A stretch of 64,000 nt of DNA from Eleusine coracana subsp. coracana (Eukaryota; Streptophyta; Magnoliopsida; Poales; Poaceae), in the NCBI GenBank assembly GCA_032690845.1, contig CM064432.1, positions 55,674,071 through 55,738,070 on the forward strand, given 5' to 3'. A program made the translations under genes and the position numbers. Below the pieces are notes generated by a model. It was given only the letters and a program-made list of their open reading frames with translations, did not search any database and was not told where the DNA came from. Of the stretch, positions 11,089-20,959 are shown one piece after another. Numbering within the stretch: position 1 is the stretch's first letter; the number at the start of each line of letters is the position of its first letter.

Positions 11089-13029
11089 AATGTACTTGAT
11101 CCAACGGCATGTAAATTTCATCAATCCAAGGACACACCCAATCAAAATCTCCAGAGTCAAAGATCATATTCTGGAAGTTCTTGTGGAGCTTCATAGCACA
11201 TGACTCAAATTTCTTCTTAATCTCTAGCTATTCCTTGATGGAAATCTTCTTCTCATTTTCAGCCAAATTGGAGTCCACCATATTTACTTGCTCCTTTGGT
11301 GGAAGTGGCAGCCAAACAGGTGTTGTGAATGGGTGTAACCCATATGAAGTGGGAACTCAACACATGGCAAGAACTATTTCCACACTCTGACCATTGCCCA
11401 TAGCAGCACGGATAATGTGCAATTAACCAATGTCGAATTTCCAGCACATTGTAGGTGAGATGTTGGTGAGCAAAACATTTCTGTTATGGGCTTGGCCCAC
11501 AATGTCATCCAAGAATAACACTCATTTTTCACATCTTGACCTGCAACAAAGATTCTTGGCACTTCATGTAGCTTTGCAATTTCCCTAAGAAACAAGTCAG
11601 CTACACGCGACACATTGTCGCTCTTGCCATAGAGAGATATTGTTGCAAAATTCAGAAGCACCATAGCTGAAACGCTCTCCTTCTTAGTTCTAGACAATAC
11701 ATGATGAAATTCAAGAGTATGTCTTTTAAAAATTTAGGGAGTGGAATGTACAAATCATGAGCAATTTAGTTTGCATTGAGGCTTATGACAAGTTGTCCAT
11801 TGCTACACTAATATATAGACATAATGCCTCACCTTAGGCCAATGGAATGGATGTCTTAGCAGCAAGTTTGTCATTTCTTTCCCAATATGGCCAATCAATC
11901 TTCGCATTTATGATTCCTACAATAAGATTAAGGACAAGGGCGATTCTGGGACACACAACTTCACTTGTTGCGGGATCCTTCACAATGATTTCTCCTTCTT
12001 AGGTTAAGGTGGAGCGACCATACATCCAGTTCCTGGTATGCTCATTGGTATTTGGCAATAGATCAGGTTTTCCTTGCGCATGGAGCTTGGCTTCTTGCTC
12101 TCTCCAAGTCGGAATCTTCTTTTTGTATCTGCCCGGACCTAACAGCGGCTTGTACTTATTCCACTTGTTCAGCTCAACCATCTTTTCACTAAGCTCCTTT
12201 GAAGCACTGCTCGTCTTCTACTCAACAAACACATCCCATTCTTGCTGACTGATATTTCCATGCTTGTCGAATGGGGTTCAATTTTTCTTAACGTATTGGC
12301 AGTTGAGCTTGGACTTGTAATCTCAAAAGATGTGATTGAGAGTGGACATCATGGCCTTCTTGGCTCTCTCGAGATCTGCTGGCTGGAACCGGATGGTTGC
12401 CGTGACGTCAGCCCACATATCATCTTTTCTGCCACCCGATACTTGGCGCCAATCTTGCCATGTGATTTTACAATGGTCCCTCACCACTTTGCCACAACGG
12501 TTCTGCCATTTGGCGTTGACACCAGCGGGTTCAATCGGTTCTCCATCTTTGGGGTCTAGTGCAGTAACCTCATAGATGCCCTTTGCCTTGTTCGTGGAGC
12601 GCTCACCGCGCTTGCGTTTTTGTGTGGACACTTGGGCAGGCACCTCTTCAACTTGCTGCTCGAAGGCGTCATCTCTTGCAGCCTCATCAGTTGCAAATAG
12701 CCGGCGGGCACTTCGTCGACGGCCCTAGGATATAAGTAGTAGATTTTAGTTTACAAATTAGTTGAAAAAATAAGGGAATTATCTTTGTCAAGATACCACA
12801 TCTTCAGACACGAAATCAGGATCTGGGCTCCCCAATCGATGTTCCTTTGGTAGTGGAGGATGCGGATCTTTTGGTTCTTCCTAGTGTTCGCTTGATCCTT
12901 CATCGTCTGAAGACGACCTCGCTTGTGAGTGCGTCTTGAGGGTGTCTTCCTCTTAAGAGGGCATATTGTCCACCATGACGAGAAGACTTTGACAGCTAAT
13001 GATAGATATGAGACTAGTTTAGAAAACAA
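11089..13029 (-). pseudogene. Second CACTA gene, plant transposase (Ptta/En/Spm family)-like
   Basis: The best-conserved exon (12643-12323) encodes KRKRGERSTNKAKGIYEV..., then a region with NAKWQNRCGKVVRDHCKITWQDW and later a block with WMYGRS (near 12020). This is the layout of the plant Transposase_24 (Ptta/En/Spm, PF03004) proteins, which are the TNPA-like DNA-binding partners of CACTA elements. A spacer with intron character (about 12725-12790) separates it from an upstream acidic/basic exon at 12800-12975. Downstream, 11697-11374 stays open for 107 codons but I cannot assign a domain to it. Stops and shifts break the gene, and Gypsy copy 1 cuts it at 11088. The family assignment is by remembered pattern and needs a profile search. 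Confidence 0.65.
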
Positions 13030-13086
13030 GGAGTATACATATACCTTTCATTATTGAGCATAGAGACAAGAAAACCAAAAGAAAAT

Positions 13087-13510
13087 AATAGAGAAATCAA
13101 AATTTGCTCTCAGTGTGGGTTGCCGAATCAACGAACTTCCAAAGCTCTAAGATCCTTGACTTGTACAACAACATATATCCGATATCCTATTATATAGTCT
13201 ATGTCACCACACTAGCTTCACTTAGCCCACTTTCATCATTGAGCATGGGTCGATTGCCTACGTAGAATAGATAAGTAGTACAAAGAGACAAGGAGAAAAA
13301 TAGAGAAATCAAAATTTGCTCTCAGTGCGGGTTGCCGAATCAACAGCCTTCCAACGCTCTAAGATCCTTGACTTGTACAACAACATATATCCGATATCCT
13401 AGGATATGGTCTATGTCGCCACACTAGCCTCACTTAGCCCGCTTTCATCATTGAGCATGTGTCGATTGCCTATGTAGAATAGATAAGTAGTACAGAGAGA
13501 CAAGGAGAAG
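13087..13510. repeat. 212-bp tandem duplication inside the CACTA element
   Basis: The phrase TAGAGAAATCAAAATTTGCT appears at 13089 and again at 13301, exactly 212 bp apart. The two units (13087-13298 and 13299-13510) match along their whole length with scattered substitutions. The start of a third unit follows at 13511. Confidence 0.9.
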
Positions 13511-13569
13511 AATAGAATATGAACATCACATATATATCATAACCAAATATATCATAGGCCGCAAGTATA

Positions 13570-13870
13570 TGACATATATATGGCCACAAGTAAATAATAC
13601 TATGGATATTTCAGAAATGGCAGCAAATAAGCAACAATAGTGAGCATGACACAAAGCAAGTATATAGGGCAGTTAATTACTAAGCATATAGGCAGCAAGA
13701 AAACATCAAGTATGGCGACAAGTAAATAATACTACAGATTATTTAGAAATGGCAGTAAGTAAACTTCAAGTATGGCGACAAGTAAATAATACTACAAATT
13801 ATTTAGAATTGGCAGCAAGTAAACTACAAGGATGGCGAGAAGTAAATTACAAGCATTATGGTGAAACAAT
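13570..13870. repeat. 60-bp tandem repeat inside the CACTA element
   Basis: Units with CAAGTATGGCGACAAGTAAA begin at 13707 and 13767, and a diverged unit at 13827, each 60 bp apart. An older degenerate unit (GGCCACAAGTAAATAATACT) is at about 13580. All end with GGCAGYAAGTAAAC-type sequence. The array probably lies in an intron or spacer of the second CACTA gene. Confidence 0.85.
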
Positions 13871-14679
13871 CTGAAGCAAGTATATAGGGCAGTATTCTCA
13901 TATATTAAAAAACACAAAATCTTATGGTGAAACAATCTGAAGCAAGTATTTAGGGCAGTTAATTACTAAGCATATAGACAATGAACTATAATACAAAGCC
14001 ACAAAGATGAAGATCACAACTGATTTCTAACTTTAACAGTGGTCAAGTCAGTTGCATACTAATCAATAGCACAATCAGCTACTATGAAATCGACAATTTA
14101 ATTTTAATTTCTCATTGTCATTAGATGCTTCTGACTAAATTGTGTGAGATGTCCAGCAGCTATAACAAGGCCTGATAAAATTGTGCGACATATCCAGCAG
14201 ATATAACATGGCTGGGGCATCGGTTCAGCGCAACAATTAATCAGTTCATCGCACATACAAATCGACACAAACATAGAAAATAGTATCAAAACAAAATTAT
14301 TGAAGAAAAATAGACAGCATATAGCAAGGATGGAAACAAAATAGTTGATGGATGAAGCTATGTAAACTTCCAAGTAAGCCCTATGACCATATCAAAAGAT
14401 GGTATGCCTTGCAGGCGTATGATTTAACAGAATACAAAGAAAACACATTCCTACGGCCTGCATAACAAAAACAAAAAGAACATGATTATATGAATCAGAT
14501 CTTTATGACCATGCGTGGTTACCACCTCCTAAAAAAGATAGAGCCATGTCAATTAGTTTGTTATGCAAAGACCAGTTAAGCACACCTCGATGCATTCCTC
14601 CTAATGTCAAGTGCATTTCATAACTTTAGCTCTTTTCCATTGAACTATCCAAGATATAACGGCCATACAAGTACAAAAT
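13871..14679. other. AT-rich CACTA interior, no gene seen
   Basis: Only short opposite-strand frames occur here. A phrase CTTATGGTGAAACAATCTGA recurs near 13855 and 13921. I see no transposase motif, RNA gene or terminal repeat. Confidence 0.5.
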
Positions 14680-15430
14680 TTACACCCAGGGGAGATTTAC
14701 TAGCAAGTTCGGGAGCATAACAGTGAGCATATAGAAAAAGAAGAGGGGAGAGGGGAGGAAGGAGGGTGCGGCGCTTACTAGAGAGAAGGCACCGGTCATT
14801 GAGGTGGCGGTGGCGCTAACCAGAGAGAAGGCGTGCGTGGCGGTCGGCGAGGGGGAGGGGGCCCATGCGGTGGCCGGGGTCAGGGAGGTGGCCCATGCTG
14901 CAGCTAGAGCTCGTCGGACGAGCGGGGGGAGGAAGAGTAGGGGACCCACGCATCGGCCATCGGCGAGGAGAGGAGGAGGCCCGCGCTTGGGGAGGGGAGG
15001 CCGCGACGAGGTTGTCGTCGTGTAGAGAGCCCACACAGCGGTCAGCGAGCGGTCAGAGGCCGGCGAGCTTGAGGAGGGGGAGGAGACCCACGAGCATGTC
15101 ATCAATGAGGGGGAGACCGGCGCGGTTAGAGGCGGCGAGCTCCAGGAGGGGGAGGAGGCCCGCGAGCACATCGTTGATAAGAGGGAGGCCTGCACGGTGG
15201 CCGTCGACGAGGAGGCAGCGAACGGAGGGATGAGGAGGTGGGGGCACTTAGGGACAGAGAGGGAGCACAGTGCTCAGGGAGGCGGAGAGGTCGACACGGT
15301 GACGCTCAGGGACGAGGAGTCAGCGGCGGTGCGGTCGAGAGAGGAGGCAGCGGTGCTCGGGACTTGGGCAGCCTGACGACGTCGTCTCTTCTCCAACGCG
15401 GTTAGGGTTTGGACCCTGCCACACCCCGTG
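14680..15430 (-). other. GC-rich segment, possible leader or first exon of the second CACTA gene
   Basis: The segment is strongly GC-rich between AT-rich neighbours and lies just downstream (minus strand) of a TATA-like sequence at 15440-15433. Minus-strand frames at 15195-14680 and 15247-15053 are open but low in complexity. The shorter one contains two copies of a 24-residue unit beginning RAGLPLI and ending GLLPLL. The opposite strand is also open, as expected of GC-rich repeats. It may be untranslated leader; I do not claim a protein. Confidence 0.4.
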
Positions 15431-15432
15431 CT

Positions 15433-15545
15433 TATATAGGGCAAAGCTCTATAGCGGCAGCTCAAGAAGACAACCGCCGCTACAAAGGTATAGCGGCGGT
15501 TCGTCTTGTGAACCGCCGCTAAAGAGCGGCCCCTGGGCCCCATGA
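15433..15545 (-). promoter_or_regulatory. Internal CACTA subterminal-type repeats with TATA box
   Basis: Inverted units of the type TAGCGGCGGTT and AACCGCCGCT occur at about 15451-15530, followed on the minus strand by CCCTATATAAGC (15441-15430). The right end of the element has the same arrangement: the repeats at 34815-35050 are followed by CCTATATAAAGC. In En/Spm these repeats bind TNPA next to the promoter. Here they sit internally, upstream of the second gene. No CACTA terminus follows on the right. Confidence 0.65.
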
Positions 15546-15660
15546 ACCGTGGACTCGGTCCACCTATTTTTGGATTTATCTTAATTCGATTTTGAACCCA
15601 TTTTTTTTATAAACAATATATTAGCCCTAGAATTTTATAAATGAACCCCTGAATTCATTA

Positions 15661-16081
15661 TGTCGAGAGATATTCTCGACAGTAGATTCAGGTATGAGTA
15701 TGAAAGATCAATGGACACATGACATAGGGTTTATATAGGTTCGGGCCTCTCGGAGGATAACAACCCTACGTCCTGTTTGGTGTTTCTGTATTGCTAGGGT
15801 TCGCACTGGAATTAGGGTTCCAATACGAGTCCTCTGTCTTACCAAAGACCCCCTGCCCTCCTTATATACCTGAAGGCCAGTGGTTTACATGGTAATTTAT
15901 TATTCGGTTACAACAGATCCTATCTATTCATCATATCTGCTAACCTAGCTTGCTGCTTACTCAAACAAATATCTAAATAAACATCTCCTCGAACGCATTC
16001 TTCAATACTTCATAACAGTGCACCCGGCCCACTCAGCCATATAGCCGAGTGGTTAGGTATCCCAGGTACGTATGTCCCACA
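15661..16081 (-). repeat. Solo LTR of the same Gypsy family, TSD CATTA
   Basis: On the plus strand the LTR reads TGTCGAGAGATATTCTC... to ...TATGTCCCACA, the reverse complement of the LTRs of copies 1 and 2, and is 421 bp long. It is flanked by CATTA on both sides (15656-15660 and 16082-16086), so it is a genuine insertion later reduced to a solo LTR by LTR-LTR recombination. It lies between the two genes of the CACTA element. Confidence 0.95.
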
Positions 16082-16427
16082 CATTATTAACTATATTTTA
16101 GTCATGTATTTTTATACTTAGGCTCTTGTACTTAGTAAAAGTTATGTTTAGGTCCTAAAATTTTTTAGAAACAACTTATACTTTTTATTTATTACATTTC
16201 AGTCCTAATATTTTTACACTTTAATTCTTGTCATTTTATAAAATTACAAATAGGTCCCTAAACTCTTTTATTTTTACTTTTTAGCCCCTAAAACTTTAAA
16301 CTACATGATGCTTGACAAAATAAGTTACACAATCTTTATATTCAAATAAGCATAAATTACATAGAACATAATATAAGGTTCGAATAATAAAAGGTACTTA
16401 ACAAAATAAAATTACATGATGCTTGAG
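16082..16427. other. AT-rich spacer downstream of the CACTA transposase gene
   Basis: Contains short phrases such as TAGGTCCCTAAACTC repeated in variants (about 16140-16290) and no coding signal. It probably holds the 3' untranslated region of the minus-strand transposase gene. Confidence 0.5.
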
Positions 16428-19400
16428 TTAGCCTTGAACGACTTTTCCTTGGCAGTGATCGGTTCCACCGGCAAAGGAGAGTCTTGCTTCTAAGACTTTA
16501 TAAATTTTCAGATCTATGAAACAAGGCACATCGTAATATTGCTTGTAGTTATCTCGATCCTCCACATTCTCCACTCCAACGTATTTCTTTTTGTCCTTTG
16601 GATCAAGTACAAAAAACACTTGTTCCACAGTCTTGGCAACTATCCAAGGGTCATCTTTGTGACCAATATTGTTAAGATCAACAATTGTGAATCCATATTC
16701 ATCCAACTCGATGTCATTAGGGTGCTTCACCCATTTGCATTTAAATATGGGAACCTGTAAATTTGCACCGTAGTCTAGTTCCCATATTTTCTCAATGTAC
16801 CCATAATACAAGGTCATCTGGTCCTCTTCGTCAATGACTTCTACTCGTACACTGCTGTTTTGACACTTGCTCTTCTTATCCTTCTGTTAGGTATAGAAGG
16901 TAAAACCATTGATGTCGTATGCCTGAAAGGTAACCACGGTTCTTCTCGGGCGGTTAGCTAACTTTCTCAACATTTTCTCTTCCACGGACTCACCACTTGG
17001 AAGGTCTAGGGAGCTAAACCATGATGTGAACGAGCGCTTGTGCTCGTCTATGATCCATTTATTCGTTGCATCCTTGTTGTTCCGGCGGAGCTCTAACAGA
17101 TGTTTCTCAAAGTACGGTCCCACAATCTGCGGCTGTTGCAATACGCTAAAATGTGCTTGGTGCACTCTTTTGAAGTCAGGATCAATGAACAATCTACATC
17201 CTTCTGTACCTTTTCCAGATAATTTACCCTCATGACGAGACACGGGGAGACCAATTGATCTGCTACCATCATTAATGTAATTTGAGCAACATTCAATGAT
17301 GTCCTCAGTTGTGTAGCCCTCAATCATAGAACCCTCTGGATGTGAACGAGTATGTACATAGCGTTTCAATACATACATGAACCTCTCAAATGGAAACATC
17401 TGATGCAGGTAAATGGGGCCCAATACAGAGATCTGGTCAACAATATGAATCATGAAGTGTTCCATCACATCGAAAAAGGATGGAGGGAAGACCATCTCAA
17501 GTATGCACATTGTTTCTTTCATGTGGTTCCGTAGGTCATTTAACTCATCTTCAGTTGTCACCTTCTTCGATACTACGTTAAAGAAGTAGCAAAGGTGATT
17601 TAGCAGCTCTGACAGCAATAGGGAGAAACACCAAAGCATTATGTGGCAATCGTGAGTGTTGTACCCACTTATCTTTGACTCTTCCATGTTTACAAGATTT
17701 TTTATATTCGATGAGAAGCCCATCGGTACTTTAATCCCACTACGGCACTTATAGAATGTTGTTTTCTCCTCAATCGTAAGTGTGTAGGCTGCCGGGGAGA
17801 AAGTACTTCCCATTTGCTGTTTCTTGCGGATGGAGCTCTGGTCTTATTCCCATCAGTACAAGATCTCTACGTGCACTGAGTCAATCCTTTGTCTTACCTG
17901 GTTGGTCGAGTATAAGTCCTCTACTACTTTCAAATACACCCTTCCTAATATGCATCTAGTCGAAGGCATGATTCACTTCAAATTCTTTCCAATAATTGAA
18001 ATATATGAAGAAAATGGATTTCTTCTTAAATGGCTTGAGACCTTTTGCCATTTTTACTCCCTTCACCGGCTTTCCAAAAACAACACTGATGTTTTTAACA
18101 AGGTCAAACACGACCCTGCCAGTCCAACGTCGAGGTTCTATGTCGTTCTCAACATTGCCATCAAAGTATCTAGCCATCGCGTGATAGCAGTGTTTTGCTG
18201 GTAAGAATTGGCGGTTTCGCATATGCACTAGCTTCTGGGATATTGGAAGGTACACATGGGATGTATTATCAACGCATAAACATGTCGCCTTTTCTTTGAC
18301 CTGTCCTAATAGCGCCCTTAGTGCCGGAGAATCACTTACTGTGCAAAAAATAATTTCTCTGAGTATGAAGTACTCTCTAAGATACTCATCCCACATATGG
18401 ACCCCCTCCAACCACAGTTTCTGCAGGTCTTCGAACAATGGTACTAAGAACACATCTATGTCATTACCAGGTTCTTTGGGCCCAGATATAAGAGTGGTCA
18501 GCAATAGGTACTTATGCTTATGGCACAATCATGGTGTAATGTTGTACATTGCTAGTATCACTAGCCAAGTGCTATGCGGATTCCTCATTTGACCGAATGG
18601 GTTCATCCCGTCTGTACCCAATGCAAATCGTAGGTTCCTTTTCTCATTAGAGAAGTCTCGATGATCCTCATCAAACTTTTTCCACTGTGTTCCATCTGTG
18701 GAATGCCTAAGCTTACCGTCTCACTCGCGTGCATGCCATGTCATTATTGCCGCATCCCTAGGGTTGGCAAACAAGCGTCTGATATGTTCGACCATGGGTA
18801 AGTACCACATGAGTAAGGCAGGAACCTTATTATCATCACAGTCATCGATGATAGAACTTCTTTTCTTCTTTCTCCACTTAGTTGTACTCTTCGGTCTACC
18901 ATCGATGTCACAATCATTGCTCCTCTTGTAACGACTGCGTTTGCACCTTGGGCATCTCACAACATCTTGATGCTCCTTTCGATACAATATGCAATGATTT
19001 GGACACACGTGAATTTTTTGCACGCCCAACAAAAGTGGGGAAATCAGCTTCTTAGCAAGGTATGTTGTTCTTGGCAACAAGTTGGGTTTCGGCAGCGCAT
19101 CGGAAATAAGTTCCAACAAATCCATGAAACTAGCGTCCGACCAGCCATGCATGGCCTTCAGCTTCATCAGCTCAAGTACAGTACATAACACGGTGAACTC
19201 TTTACCACACCCCTTAGATTCATCATATAATGGATCCTTTGATGCCTTCTCTATTCTATGAAAATTATCAAGCCATTTAGTTGTATCGACATTGATCAAT
19301 ACCTGCGGTTCAATGTGACACAACAACTCCTCAACATCGAAATAAGTTTCACCAGGCGATTCTATCGCATCTGCACCAGGCGAATTGACAGCCTCAACTT

Positions 19401-19680
19401 CAACTTCAATATGCTCATCAAATTCCACATCGACGACACTATTCTTACCATGTCTTGTCCATCTCGTGTACCCGTCAACAAAACCCCTCCACACCAAGTG
19501 TCACTTTATTACTTCTATATCATTCCACAGCTTCTGATTCTTGCAATCAAAATACGCACAATATATATCAGTCGTCTGTTCACGTCGAGCATGTTGTGCG
19601 TCCGCTTCGATGAATTTGGAAACTTCTCTTAAAAATATTGGACCCAGTCTTGGTGCCTCGTACATCCAAGATCTATCCAT
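16428..19680 (-). pseudogene. CACTA transposase, TNPD/TNP2-like
   Basis: ATG at 19680 opens a transposase-associated domain (MDRSWMY... to about 19500). A C-x-NHC / CPRC-type cysteine region follows near 19000-18930. The TNP2 core (Transposase_21, PF02992) includes DGMNPFG (near 18610), LISGPKEPGNDIDV (18495-18455) and WTGRV (18115). The DUF4218 region has GYNTHDCHIML (about 17670) and FPFERFMYVLKRYVH (about 17390-17350). DUF4216 has FKCKWVKHPND and WIVAKTVEQVFF at 16750-16610. TNPD is the catalytic transposase that cuts the CACTA ends. In-frame TGA codons occur at 19503-19501, near 18721 and near 18529, and the frame changes near 17900 and 16890, where introns or indels are possible. The element is therefore non-autonomous today. 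Confidence 0.9.
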
Positions 19681-19774
19681 CGCAATCGACCTTGAACAGA
19701 AACCAAAAAAATATTAAAATTCATTAATTAATTATGTTTGAAAATAATTATATATATATATATATTGATTATTT

Positions 19775-20170
19775 CATGAAGTGAAAAATAATGCAAGGTA
19801 AAATGAAACAAACATCAAATTATTTAATATATTATTTAAATGTAATCACCATCTAGCCAAAAGATATTAGAAATTAATTAATAACAAAAAATTTAAATAT
19901 TCACTAAATATATAGACATTAAAATATAATATACATGACGTAAAAAATATTATGTAAGGTAAAATAAAACGAACATCAAATTATTTTGTTTATTATTTAA
20001 CTTTTATCACCATCTAGCCAATAATATTAGAAATGAATTAATAACAAAAAAATTAAATATTTACTAAATATATAAACATTGAAATATAATATACATGAAG
20101 TGAAAAAAAATTTACAAGGTAAAATGAAATAAACATCAAATTATTTTATACATTATTTAACTTTTATAAA
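19775..20170. repeat. 159-160 bp tandem repeat in the CACTA 5' region
   Basis: Units start with CATGAAGTG or CATGACGTA at 19775, 19934 and 20094 (spacing 159 and 160 bp); the third is partial. Each carries ACATCAAATTATTT and, in the first two units, CACCATCTAGCCAA. The array lies between the transposase start codon and the insertion point of Gypsy copy 2, that is, in the leader or first intron of the transposase transcript. Confidence 0.9.
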
Positions 20171-20493
20171 ACAATACTGAAATAATTAACATCCCTCTTG
20201 CCCTAATACTACGTTCTCTCTCTTCTAAAAACAAAAATAGAACTAGATTCCCATAGACATAAAACAAGCTAGATATAATATATTTTTTGTATAGTGATGA
20301 AAATAGATGATGTAAGCCTTCATAAACTTCAACTATAACCCAATAGAACCATCCAAATAAACGAAATTAGCTACAATTTGATGAAAACCTAACAAACCTA
20401 AAACCCAAAATTCTACTTCATTTCAAAATGAGAGCACAAAAAAACTTATGAGATGAGTTCCCCTTACCTCAAAGATCAATTTTCTAAAAAAAA

Positions 20494-20910
20494 TGTGGGA
20501 TATATGTATCCGAGATACCTAACCACTCGGCTATATGGCCGAGTGGGCCGGGGGCTCGATTATGGTGCATTCAGCCCAGGAGATATTTACGTAGATATTT
20601 GTTTGAGTAAGCAGCAAGTTATGTTAGCAGATATGTTGAATAGATAGGATCTGTTGTAACCGACTCGGATGCTACCATGTAAACCCCTGCCCTTCGGATA
20701 TATAAGGGGGGCAGGGGACCTTCATCGAGGGGTAGACTCGTATTGGAACCCTAATTCCTGTGTGTACCCTAGCAATACATAACACCAAACAGGACGTAGG
20801 GTTGTTATCCTCCGGGAGGCCCGAACCTGTATAAACCCTGTGTCCTGTGTCCATCGATCTTTCCTACTCATACGCACATCTGAATCTACAATTGAGAATA
20901 TCTCTCGACA
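20494..20910 (+). repeat. 5' LTR of Gypsy copy 2
   Basis: 417 bp, TG...CA. A near-palindrome CCACTCGGCTATATGGCCGA(GTGG) lies near the left end, and a TATA-box candidate GGATATATAAGG at about 20695-20706 lies ahead of the likely transcript start. The 3' LTR has TATACAAGG at the same place. The right part includes 25 bp absent from the 3' LTR. Confidence 0.96.
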
Positions 20911-20930
20911 GTTGGCGCGCCAGGTAGGGG
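20911..20930 (+). other. Primer-binding site of Gypsy copy 2
   Basis: Immediately after the LTR comes TTGGCGCGCCAGGTAGGGG. A TGGCGC start fits a tRNA 3' end complement as used by many grass Tat elements; I cannot name the tRNA with confidence. The site also forms a GGCGCGCC palindrome. Confidence 0.75.
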
Positions 20931-20959
20931 GGGCGTTGAGTGTAGCTTCATCGAAATCG

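Noticed and set aside
20536..20546. Possible tRNA gene at the TGGCCGAGTGG motif
   Set aside because: No B box, no cloverleaf and no 3' part of a tRNA; it is part of an LTR palindrome.
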